Below are positions 1 to 7,033 of a stretch of DNA of 54,127 bases, piece after piece. Within the stretch, counting starts at the first letter, position 1. Each line of letters begins with the position of its first letter. Location of the stretch: assembly GCA_002304995.1 (NCBI GenBank), contig DBPV01000077.1:23490-77616 (forward strand). The letters run 5' to 3'. This DNA comes from Syntrophaceae bacterium UBA1411 (lineage in GTDB: Bacteria; Desulfobacterota; Syntrophia; Syntrophales; Smithellaceae). Below the pieces are notes generated by a model that ran no database searches, was not told where the DNA came from, and saw nothing but the letters and a program-made list of their open reading frames with translations. The position numbers and the translations under genes are program-made.

Positions 1-269
1 GATTTCGTGCCGCAAAAATGGGTTTCCCGGGTCATGTCGCCCGACGGAACGGTCACGGTGAAGTCCGCGGCCTTTTCGATGATGCCGAAGGTATGGCGTG
101 TGGGGCGAACCGCCACCATCATGATCGGCTTTTGCCAGATGAAGCCGAACGTGGCCCAGCCGATGGTCATGGTGTTTTGCCCCGCTTCGGACCTGACCGT
201 TAAAAAAGCGCCTCTCTTGATTTTGCGCACAGCCTCGTCGGCGATGCTCATAACCTTTATCTCTTTCAT
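1..269 (-). CDS. flavin reductase-like domain protein, 3' end cut off
   Basis: The reading frame starts with ATG at 269 behind an AGGAGG-like ribosome site (271-280) and runs off the left edge, so only the first 89 codons are visible. The visible part reads as the N-terminus of a flavin reductase-like, FMN-binding split-barrel protein: an early strand with 'NTMTIGWATFG', then 'KPIMMVAVRPTRHT' and 'DFTVTVPSGDMTRE'. This is the order of the flavin-binding strands in the family also called flavoredoxin in anaerobes. Members bind FMN and pass electrons from NAD(P)H or ferredoxin-type donors; the partner here is unknown. It is separated from purB by a strong terminator and is probably its own transcription unit. 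The family assignment is fairly safe; the substrate cannot be judged. Confidence 0.75.
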   Translation of the reverse strand, partial: MKEIKVMSIADEAVRKIKRGAFLTVRSEAGQNTMTIGWATFGFIWQKPIMMVAVRPTRHTFGIIEKAADFTVTVPSGDMTRETHFCGTK

Positions 270-427
270 CTTCTCCTCCTCGGAAATGCCCGCCGGTTTG
301 TTCGTCTCGGCTTCCGCGGGAATCCCCCCGTGCGGGCGTTTCTTCTCCGGTTCATTATCGCCCTGGCCGGTTCTCCGTCAGGACGCTTGCCAAACCATAA
401 ACGCCTTGGCCGGACAGGTCAAGCGCG

Positions 428-471
428 AAAAAAAACCCGGCGCTTCCGCTTTCAACCGCGGGAGCTCCGGG
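428..471 (-). terminator. intrinsic terminator of purB
   Basis: Read on the minus strand, a stem of 14 positions with 12 pairs (458-471 against 436-449, loop of 8) ends in eight T residues (435-428). It lies 18 bases past the purB stop codon and would stop purB transcription before the flavin-reductase-like gene. Confidence 0.8.
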
Positions 472-488
472 CCATGATCGGCTTTTAT

Positions 489-1790
489 CTATCGGGCGGA
501 ACCGAAAACCCGCTCGAAGCTCAAATCCAGGTGCCGGAGGAAATTGTTGACGTTGAAAATCGCGTCCAGCTCCCGGGCCTCCAGATGCTTTTGCACGATG
601 TCATCCTGCTCCAGCAGCTTCCGAAACGCAATGCCCTCCTGCCAGGAGGCCATCGCGTTTTTCTGGACGACGGCGTAGGCGTCTTCGCGCGACGTGCCTT
701 TTTCAATGAGCGCCAGGAGGACCATCTGCGAGAAAATCACACCGTGCGTCATGTTGAGGTTGGCCAGCATCCGCTCCGGATAAACCACCAGCTTGTCCAT
801 CAGGCCCGTAAAACGCGCCAGCATGAAATCCAGAACGATCGTGGCGTCCGGTCCGATGACGCGTTCGACGGACGAATGGCTGATGTCGCGCTCATGCCAC
901 AGAGCGACGTCCTCCAGCGCCGCGAGCGCATAGGAGCGCACCAGGCGCGCAAGGCCGGAGATGTTTTCCGAAAGGACCGGATTGCGCTTGTGGGGCATGG
1001 CCGACGACCCCTTCTGCCCCGGCGAAAAGTATTCTTCCGCCTCGCGCACTTCCGTTCGCTGGAGCAGGCGGATTTCCTGCGCAAATTTATCCAGCGACGA
1101 GGCGATGATGGCCAGGGTGGCAAAGAATTCCGCGTGGCGGTCGCGCTGCACGATCTGCGACGAGACCGGCGCCGGTTGCAGGCCCAGTTTATTGCAGACG
1201 TATTCCTCCACGAAAGGCTCGACAAAAGCAAACGTGCCCACTGCGCCCGCGATCTTCCCGGTGCTGACGCTTTCCCTGGCCCGCAGAAGCCGCGTGCGGT
1301 TGCGCGCGATTTCCGCATACCACAGGGCCAGCTTCAGGCCGAAGGTGATCGGCTCGGCGTGGATGCCGTGGGACCGGCCGATCATGAGCGTGTTCTTATG
1401 CTCGATGGCGCGCCTTTTCAACACGGCGAGCAGCTCGTCCAGATCCTCAAGCAGAATCCCGGAGGCCTCCCTGAGCTGAACCGCAAGCGCCGTGTCCAGG
1501 ACATCCGAGGACGTCAGCCCCATGTGGATGAACCGGCCGTCATCGCCGATGACTTCGGTAAGCGACGAAACAAACGCAATCACGTCGTGCTTGGTGACTT
1601 TCTCGATTGCATCGATCCGGTCCACGTTGATGACCGCTTTGGCTTTGATGTTTTCCACCGCCGCGGCCGGCACCTTGCCCAGCTTCACCATCGCCTCGCA
1701 GGCCGCCACTTCCACATCGAGCCATTTGCGGTACTTGTTTTCCTGGCTCCAGACCGCCGTCATTTTTTCTCTTGAGTATCTCGGTATCAC
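489..1790 (-). CDS. purB: adenylosuccinate lyase
   Basis: A 433-residue cytoplasmic enzyme of purine synthesis that releases fumarate from SAICAR and from adenylosuccinate. The fumarase/aspartase-superfamily signature 'SSAMPHKRNP' is at residues 262-271, in the mobile loop that carries the catalytic serine. 'GRSHGIHAEP' near residue 138 holds the catalytic histidine, and 'TSSDVLDTA' near residue 93 is the third conserved region. The length is normal for the short bacterial PurB form. The start is GTG at 1790, six bases behind AGGAG; translation upstream lacks homology. It is 102 bases downstream of the lipase gene on the same strand with no terminator between, so the two may share a transcript. 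A strong terminator follows. Confidence 0.96.
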   Translation of the reverse strand: MIPRYSREKMTAVWSQENKYRKWLDVEVAACEAMVKLGKVPAAAVENIKAKAVINVDRIDAIEKVTKHDVIAFVSSLTEVIGDDGRFIHMGLTSSDVLDTALAVQLREASGILLEDLDELLAVLKRRAIEHKNTLMIGRSHGIHAEPITFGLKLALWYAEIARNRTRLLRARESVSTGKIAGAVGTFAFVEPFVEEYVCNKLGLQPAPVSSQIVQRDRHAEFFATLAIIASSLDKFAQEIRLLQRTEVREAEEYFSPGQKGSSAMPHKRNPVLSENISGLARLVRSYALAALEDVALWHERDISHSSVERVIGPDATIVLDFMLARFTGLMDKLVVYPERMLANLNMTHGVIFSQMVLLALIEKGTSREDAYAVVQKNAMASWQEGIAFRKLLEQDDIVQKHLEARELDAIFNVNNFLRHLDLSFERVFGSAR

Positions 1791-1892
1791 GCTTTTCTCC
1801 TGTCTTCTTTTTTTTCGCCCTTTCCGCGAAACAAGGCGCTTATTTATTATGTCTTCTCCTCCTCCGTCAAGCGCAAACTGCGTTCGACGCGC

Positions 1893-3158
1893 CTACGGCA
1901 GACGCTCCAGAAGCGCCGCATGCTCAAGATAAAAATCCTTCGGGTTTCTTCCGTCGAGCAGATTCCACATCCTTGTCTGTCCGATGATGTCCATGTGGTC
2001 CCACGTCGTCCAGGTTCCCAGATCCTGCCAGATTCCCTTGCGCGGCTGGCCGTCAAAAAAGCGGACGGCGGAGCCGGACGGCGCTCTCATGCTGATCGTG
2101 TTGACGATCGAGTCGTTTTTCTTCCAGGCATCGTCGATCGCCATCCTTCCCGGGAGAGGTTGCGGATCGCTGTAGCTCCCCATCCGGCCTGCCACGGGCA
2201 GAAAGATGAGCGCATTGGTGACCACGGGATGCTCGTCGCCGGACGATTCGTCCCGCTCCGTGGAGGCGGTCGAAAGCGAAAAGTAATAAACGTTCGGCGA
2301 CGTCTTCACCCATCCGTTCAACTCCCGGGCGCCCTCGGGAGAAAGATCCCACACGGCGAGATCCCGCGCGGTGGGGGATTTCAGGATCGGCGATTGCCGG
2401 ACGCGCTTTTTGTAGGCAAAAAAATTCTCGCCGGGCCGTTTCCTGAGCCCCCACTGATCGAGCTTGAAATCGTAAACGTCGGACAACGTATCGCTTCCCT
2501 GGACCAGTCCCGCAATGCCGGTGATGATCTGTTCGGCCATCTGAAAGGTTGCGGCATAGGCGCCGCGGGTGAGTGTCGTGCCGTTGTGCGGCGTGGACAG
2601 CGTGGTGAGGCTCTTGACCCACCGCCGATCGCCTTTGAAGATTTCGGCGGTTTTGCCGCCGGTTGCCGCCCGCTCTTCTTCGCTTCCGTATTCGAGCAGA
2701 TGGATGAGGACCCGGGCCGTCTGCCCGCCCTGGCTGTGGGCAATGATGGAAATCCGGCGCCGGTCGTCCCAGCGGGACAGAAGCGGTTTTTCATAGCAGC
2801 GGCCGAAGCGCTCGTGGCCGTATTTTTGCGCGTGCGCGGCCCCGTAGTCCACGCAGCCCCCCTTCAGCTGATAATAGGCTTCCACCGCCCGATCCCAGTT
2901 GGAGGACACGGGCCCGACGGCGACGGAAACCGCCGGAAACCCGGCCGCATTGAGCAGGGCTTCGTAATCCCCGCCCACGCCGCCCCAGTATTTCACGCCG
3001 AACATTTCCGTGCGCCCCCAGCCCAGAAAACCGTGGATGAAGACGATGGGATCCTGGTCCTTTGCGCCGGCGGGAAGACTTATGAAAAATAAAAGGGAAA
3101 ACAGAATGACCGCGGCGGATCTCCGCCGGAAGTTTACGCTGGCAGATCTTTTTTTCAT
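1893..3158 (-). CDS. secreted zinc-containing triacylglycerol lipase, family I.5 type
   Basis: A 421-residue exported alpha/beta hydrolase predicted to cut long-chain triacylglycerols outside the cytoplasm. Residues 1-32 form a signal peptide (basic start, hydrophobic core, cleavage near 'AGA-KD'). 'HGFLGWGR' near residue 42 is the oxyanion region. The nucleophile elbow is 'AHSQGG' (Ser142), with Ala in place of the first Gly of GxSxG, as in Geobacillus and Staphylococcus lipases. The rest of the triad fits Asp349 ('NDSIVNTIS') and His388 ('WDHMDIIG'). Residues matching the family's zinc site are present: Asp89, His109, His115 and Asp234, and the first three keep the family spacing of 20 and 6 residues. 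The match is to family I.5, known mainly from Firmicutes, so transfer is possible. No foldase or secretion partner is nearby. Confidence 0.9.
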   Translation of the reverse strand: MKKRSASVNFRRRSAAVILFSLLFFISLPAGAKDQDPIVFIHGFLGWGRTEMFGVKYWGGVGGDYEALLNAAGFPAVSVAVGPVSSNWDRAVEAYYQLKGGCVDYGAAHAQKYGHERFGRCYEKPLLSRWDDRRRISIIAHSQGGQTARVLIHLLEYGSEEERAATGGKTAEIFKGDRRWVKSLTTLSTPHNGTTLTRGAYAATFQMAEQIITGIAGLVQGSDTLSDVYDFKLDQWGLRKRPGENFFAYKKRVRQSPILKSPTARDLAVWDLSPEGARELNGWVKTSPNVYYFSLSTASTERDESSGDEHPVVTNALIFLPVAGRMGSYSDPQPLPGRMAIDDAWKKNDSIVNTISMRAPSGSAVRFFDGQPRKGIWQDLGTWTTWDHMDIIGQTRMWNLLDGRNPKDFYLEHAALLERLP

Positions 3159-3220
3159 GGCTTTTCCGACCTCCCTCGCGGCCGCAGCAAAAAGGCGCCG
3201 TTACTCTGCCGCGGGCAAGG

Positions 3221-3268
3221 AAACCGCAGCGCCCGCCCGCGTTTTACGGGGCGGACGCCGCGGCTTTT
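3221..3268 (-). terminator. probable stem-loop terminator after metK
   Basis: A long GC-rich inverted repeat (about 20 bases per arm with a few mismatches, loop TAAAA) begins 20 bases after the metK stop. On the minus strand it is preceded by AAAA and followed by only three T residues, so termination may be incomplete. It lies upstream of the lipase gene. Confidence 0.5.
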
Positions 3269-3288
3269 GACGAAGAATCGGGAAACGC

Positions 3289-4464
3289 TTATTTTGCCGC
3301 TTTCCGCAGCGTTTTGACCATGTCCGTCTTTTCCCAGCGGTAGTCGTCCATGAAGAACGTCCGGGGAATCTTCCGGTAGACGTCGCCGTCGAGCAGATTG
3401 AATTTTTCAATCATGCCTTCGGGCGTGAGGTCGAAAGTGTCCTGAATGACTTTTTCCAGACGGTCGTCCGCGATCCGGCCCGTGCCGAACGTGTTGACGT
3501 AAATGGAGAAAGGTTCGGCGATGCCGATGGCGTAAGCGAGCTGCACCGAGCATTTGGACGCCAGGCCCGCGGCCACGATATTTTTCGCCACGTGGCGGGC
3601 GCCGAACGCCGCCGAACAGTCCACTTTTTCCGGCGTCTTGTTGACCACCGCGCCGCCGCCCAGCTGCGCGCCGGGATAGCCGCCGTAGAACTGGACGACC
3701 AGTTTGCGGCCCGTCACGCCGGAATCCGCCGCGCTGCACGAATTGATGGCGTTCCATTCGCCCGTCGGATTGAACAGAAATTCCGTTTTCCGGTCGACGC
3801 AGTCTTTCAGACATTCAAAGGCCAGCTTCTTGGCCCGGTCCCGGACTTTGAGCCTGTCTCCCTTGACGAAGCGGTAATCGATGGCGTTGGACATGAGCAC
3901 CTTGGCCACACGCAGGGGTCTGCCCGTTTTGACGTCGTAGTCGACCGACACCTGGCCTTTGCCGTCCGGAGCAAAGATCGGATCCTGGCAATACTCGAAG
4001 GCCCGCATCAGTTTATTCACCAGCACATACGGCAGGGGCAGAAGCTCCGGCGTCTCGTCGCAGGCGTAGCCGTACATGATGCCCTGGTCGCCCGCGCCGA
4101 TTTCGCGGTCCTTGTTCAAAAGGCAGCTGGTTCCCTGGTTGATGTCCTCGGACTGCGGAATGATCGCGTTCATAACGCCCATCAGATGGCCGTTGAGCCC
4201 GACCGCCGCATGGTTGTACCCCAGTTCGATAACGGAGTTTCTGGCAATTTTATCGATATCGACATAGACCCGCGAGCGCACTTCGCCGCCGATCACGCAA
4301 ATGCCCTTGCCCAGGAAGACTTCGATGCCGCAGTGCGGCATGTTGGCCAGAGTCATTTTCTGCTTTTTTTCCTCATCGAGAATGGCGGCAATGATATTGG
4401 CGGCAATAATATCCGCCACCACATCCGGATGACCCACTTTCACGCTTTCCGACGAAATCTGCAT
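3289..4464 (-). CDS. metK: S-adenosylmethionine synthetase
   Basis: Makes S-adenosylmethionine from methionine and ATP in the cytoplasm. The 391-residue frame uses ATG 4464 behind AAGGAG; a longer frame to 4515 would add 17 residues lying in the leader terminator and is rejected. Conserved blocks are 'VGHPDVVAD' near the N-terminus, 'GAGDQGIMYGYA' (ATP and methionine site), 'DSGVTGRK' and 'NKTPEKVDCSAA' (the two lysines and arginine that grip the triphosphate), and 'NIVAAGLA'. Several usually invariant stretches differ: the common 'GGPxGDxGLTGRK' reads 'CSAADSGVTGRK', and 'YGGYPGAQLGGGA' replaces the usual 'YGGMARHGGGA'. It is therefore a divergent but intact MetK. Expression is predicted to be controlled by the SAM riboswitch and terminator directly upstream. 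Confidence 0.93.
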   Translation of the reverse strand: MQISSESVKVGHPDVVADIIAANIIAAILDEEKKQKMTLANMPHCGIEVFLGKGICVIGGEVRSRVYVDIDKIARNSVIELGYNHAAVGLNGHLMGVMNAIIPQSEDINQGTSCLLNKDREIGAGDQGIMYGYACDETPELLPLPYVLVNKLMRAFEYCQDPIFAPDGKGQVSVDYDVKTGRPLRVAKVLMSNAIDYRFVKGDRLKVRDRAKKLAFECLKDCVDRKTEFLFNPTGEWNAINSCSAADSGVTGRKLVVQFYGGYPGAQLGGGAVVNKTPEKVDCSAAFGARHVAKNIVAAGLASKCSVQLAYAIGIAEPFSIYVNTFGTGRIADDRLEKVIQDTFDLTPEGMIEKFNLLDGDVYRKIPRTFFMDDYRWEKTDMVKTLRKAAK

Positions 4465-4497
4465 TTTTCTCTCCTTACAGAATGATTTGTGCGGGCT

Positions 4498-4525
4498 AAA
4501 AAAAACCCGCGCCAAAGCACGGGTT
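4498..4525 (-). terminator. leader terminator between SAM riboswitch and metK
   Basis: On the minus strand a perfect 9-bp stem (4517-4525 with 4504-4512, one G-U pair, 4-base loop) runs into eight T residues at 4505-4498, the first two of which also close the stem. It is 33 bases upstream of the metK start and oriented to stop metK transcription. Its 5' arm plus loop can instead pair over 10 bases with the 3' part of the riboswitch (see 4544-4595), giving mutually exclusive antiterminator and terminator forms. Confidence 0.85.
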
Positions 4526-4543
4526 CAATTTTGTGATTGATGT

Positions 4544-4595
4544 CAGTGCTTTAGCACATTTATAGAGCGGAGCAATTTACTTTAAATCACCGCTT
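4544..4595 (-). promoter_or_regulatory. SAM-II (SAM-alpha) class riboswitch aptamer controlling metK
   Basis: Transcribed on the minus strand toward metK. Stem P1 pairs AGCGG (4594-4590) with CCGCU (4570-4566). It encloses a 19-base loop that begins UGAUUUAA and ends AUUGC plus one base, the same length and conserved ends as known SAM-II RNAs. After P1 comes the second conserved block, AUAAAUGU followed by GCUAAA. A pseudoknot between the loop and the 3' strand is possible: UUGC faces GCUAA, and AGU in the loop faces ACU at 4546-4548, where the marine reference RNA has CC facing GG, which would be a compensating change. SAM-II RNAs bind S-adenosylmethionine and switch off methionine or SAM genes, which suits metK. 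Bases GCUAAAGCAC can also pair with GUGCUUUGGC of the downstream terminator, so ligand binding should favour termination. Confidence 0.85.
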
Positions 4596-4602
4596 GGCCG
4601 GC

Positions 4603-4630
4603 ACCATATCATACCGCCTCATAAAATCAA
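4603..4630 (-). promoter_or_regulatory. predicted sigma-70 promoter of metK leader
   Basis: On the minus strand TTGATT (4630-4625) and TATGGT (4608-4603) are 16 bases apart. The expected start point, about 7 bases past the -10 box, is at 4596, directly before stem P1 of the riboswitch. This position agreement is the main support. Confidence 0.55.
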
Positions 4631-4687
4631 GGAAAAATATCCTTCCGGCGGCGCAAGCCCCGTCCGGCCGGCGGCGCCGGCCTTTTC

Positions 4688-6277
4688 TCAAACGTCGACT
4701 TGCTGCGGCGCCAGCTCCTCGCGGGCGTAGTCGAGGTAAATCCCCTCCTTTGTGAAGAGGTCGTAAAGATCCGCGTCGATGTGCTTTTGCGCCACCATGC
4801 CGGCCATGATCCGGAGCGCCTCGCCAAGCGTTTTGCCCCTCTTGTACGGACGGTCTTTCGCGGTCAGGGCCTCGAAGATATCGGCCAGGGCGATGATGCG
4901 CGCCTGCAGCGGCAGATCCCGTTCCCCGAGGCCCAGCGGGTAGCCTCCCCCGTCGAGCTTTTCATGATGGGCGGAAGCGTAATCCGCGATCCGGCGCAGT
5001 TTCCTGGGAAAAGGCAGACGCGCCAGCATTTTCCTGGTCACGGCCGCATGATTGTTGACGATGCCCCTTTCCTCCTCGTTGAGCGTTCCGTGGCGGATGC
5101 ACAGGTTGTAAATTTCATCTTCGGTCAGAAGCGGCAGCGCCTGCGATGCGCTTCTCCACGTTCTCCGGGCGATCCTTTCGATCCGCGCCACCGCGTCTTC
5201 TCCAAGATCCTCCGTCGCGTTGTTCACCTGCGCGAGAAAACGGTATTCCTCGTCGAGGGCCGCAATTTCCCGTTCGACTTCCTCGGCCGACCGTCCGTCC
5301 GGATGGCTGCGGGCCATGTCGATCGCCAGCTGATATTCTCTTTTGAGCAGCTCAAAACGCACTTTTACGTCCTCGATCCGGTCATACACTTTTTCCAGTT
5401 TCGTCGCTTTATCGACGATATGCTCCGGCGTGGTGATCTTGCCCACGTCGTGGAGCCAGGCCGCCATGCGCAGCTCGCGCAGTTCGTCGTCGGAAAAATG
5501 CACCGCGGCAAAAGGGCCGGTCTGCGCCTCGTTGATTTTCCGGGCGATGCGCATGGTCAGGTCGGCCACGCGCCGGACATGGCCGCCCGTATAGGGAGAT
5601 TTCTCGTCGATGGCGACGGCGATGGTCTGGATAAAGGCGTCAAGCAGATTTTCCAGTTCGGTAATGAGGCGGTTGTTGGTGAGCGCAACCGCCGCCTGCG
5701 ATGCCAGCGACCAGGCCAGTTCCTGCGCTTCAGCGGAAAAGGCCCCGACCGCGCCCGTTTCCGCATCGGTTGCGTTGAGCAACTGCAGGACGCCGATGAT
5801 GTTGCCGGCGTGATCGCGCATCGGAACGACCAGCATGGACCGCGACCGGTAACCGCTCTCCTTGTCAAACATCCGGGGGCCTTCAAAATTGAAGCCGGGG
5901 GCGTCGTAAACGTCGGCGATCATGATGGGCTCGCCGGTAATCGCGACGTGCGCGGACACGTTGGTATGATTGGGCCGGCCGTCGGGGCCGGCAAGCGGAA
6001 TCGGCGGCCAGGTCATTTTGCCGCCCGAGCCGCCCATATTCACACCCAGCGAATCGTTTTGAACAAAAGCGAACTGCAGCTCCTTTTCGTTTTCCGACAG
6101 CAGGTACAGCGTGCCGCCGTCGGCCCCGGTGATGATGCGCGCCTCCGTCAGAATTTTTTCCAGCAGGCGATCGATGTCTTTCTCGGCGGAAAGCGCCACG
6201 CCGATGCGGATCAGACGCCGGATGTGGTCCGCGTTGATGGAATCTCCGTTTTTTGCCGTCTTATCGTCCCTGACCAT
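4688..6277 (-). CDS. GAF-HD-GYP protein, putative cyclic-di-GMP phosphodiesterase
   Basis: A 529-residue cytoplasmic signalling protein. Residues about 20-205 form a GAF sensor domain ('GADGGTLYLL', 'RSMLVVPMRD', 'IGVLQLLNA'). Residues about 215-520 form an HD-GYP domain with the metal pair His276-Asp277 ('LHDVGK') and the GYP motif 'HHEKLDGGGYP' at 437-447. HD-GYP enzymes hydrolyse cyclic di-GMP. Between the HD helix pair and the next conserved block there is a charged, helical-looking insert (about residues 291-385) longer than in typical members. The ATG at 6277 follows a ribosome site (AGGAG) that overlaps the nrdG stop codon, so the gene is translationally close to nrdG and likely in the nrdD-nrdG transcript. 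The signal sensed by GAF is unknown. Confidence 0.9.
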   Translation of the reverse strand: MVRDDKTAKNGDSINADHIRRLIRIGVALSAEKDIDRLLEKILTEARIITGADGGTLYLLSENEKELQFAFVQNDSLGVNMGGSGGKMTWPPIPLAGPDGRPNHTNVSAHVAITGEPIMIADVYDAPGFNFEGPRMFDKESGYRSRSMLVVPMRDHAGNIIGVLQLLNATDAETGAVGAFSAEAQELAWSLASQAAVALTNNRLITELENLLDAFIQTIAVAIDEKSPYTGGHVRRVADLTMRIARKINEAQTGPFAAVHFSDDELRELRMAAWLHDVGKITTPEHIVDKATKLEKVYDRIEDVKVRFELLKREYQLAIDMARSHPDGRSAEEVEREIAALDEEYRFLAQVNNATEDLGEDAVARIERIARRTWRSASQALPLLTEDEIYNLCIRHGTLNEEERGIVNNHAAVTRKMLARLPFPRKLRRIADYASAHHEKLDGGGYPLGLGERDLPLQARIIALADIFEALTAKDRPYKRGKTLGEALRIMAGMVAQKHIDADLYDLFTKEGIYLDYAREELAPQQVDV

Positions 6278-6286
6278 TTTTTGCTC

Positions 6287-6976
6287 CTAGCGAACAATCA
6301 CGTGCGGAATCGTTTTTCCGATTTCTTTTTGGATCTGCAAAAACACGTCCTCCGGATAGTTTTCTTTTGCCGGAGCGCTTTGGTCGAGCGTTTTGCCCGC
6401 ATGAAACCGCTGCAGCGCAAAACGCCTTGTACCTGCGATTTCGCGGGCCACCGCCGGCACATCGTCGGGCCCGACAAGGCCCGGAACGAGCGTCAGGCGG
6501 AACTCATGGCCGATGTCCGCCGCCAGAACAAGCCGGATGCTTTCCCGGACCGCCTCGGCCGCCTGGGGAAAGCCGGTTACCGCCTCGTACTTTTCAAGCG
6601 GCGCCTTCACATCCATCGCAATATAGTCGAGAAGGTTTGCTCCGATGAGCCGGCCCACGACGGACGGATGCGATCCGTTTGTGTCGAGCTTCACCGCAAA
6701 GCCCATTTTCCGGATCTTTCCGATGAAGGCGGCAAGGTCCTTCTGCAGCGTCGGTTCGCCGCCGGTGATCGTCACCGCGTCGAGCTTCCCCCGCCGCGCC
6801 GATAGAAACCGGATAAGCTCTTTTTCCGCCAGGCACGGCCCGTAGCGCCGCGGATCCACCAGTTCGGGATTGTGGCAATAGGGGCAGCGGAAGTTGCACC
6901 CCTGCGTAAAAACGACCGCGCAGATTTTTCCCGGATAGTCGATCAGGGATACTTTCTCCAGACCGCCGATCTTCAT
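6287..6976 (-). CDS. nrdG: anaerobic ribonucleotide reductase activase (radical SAM)
   Basis: A 229-residue radical SAM protein that uses reductive cleavage of S-adenosylmethionine to make the glycyl radical on NrdD. The [4Fe-4S] motif is Cys27-x3-Cys31-x2-Cys34 ('CNFRCPYC'). 'TITGGEPTL' near residue 93 is the SAM-binding GGEP motif, and 'KLDTNG' and 'DVKAPLEKYE' follow in the usual order. This longer NrdG type with N-terminal 'GGLEKVSLIDYPGK' is common in anaerobes and archaea. It lies 57 bases downstream of nrdD and 9 bases upstream of the HD-GYP gene, all on one strand. Confidence 0.93.
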   Translation of the reverse strand: MKIGGLEKVSLIDYPGKICAVVFTQGCNFRCPYCHNPELVDPRRYGPCLAEKELIRFLSARRGKLDAVTITGGEPTLQKDLAAFIGKIRKMGFAVKLDTNGSHPSVVGRLIGANLLDYIAMDVKAPLEKYEAVTGFPQAAEAVRESIRLVLAADIGHEFRLTLVPGLVGPDDVPAVAREIAGTRRFALQRFHAGKTLDQSAPAKENYPEDVFLQIQKEIGKTIPHVIVR

Positions 6977-7033
6977 GGCCGTCTCCTTCTTTCCGAAGGG
7001 TATCCGTCTTGCCGCCCCGTCAAAGCGCCACTC

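Noticed and set aside
330..1775. A 481-codon open frame on the plus strand
   Set aside because: It lies antisense to purB, which has full family motifs; the translated product is Arg/His-rich and matches no family. GC-rich codon use opens the opposite strand.
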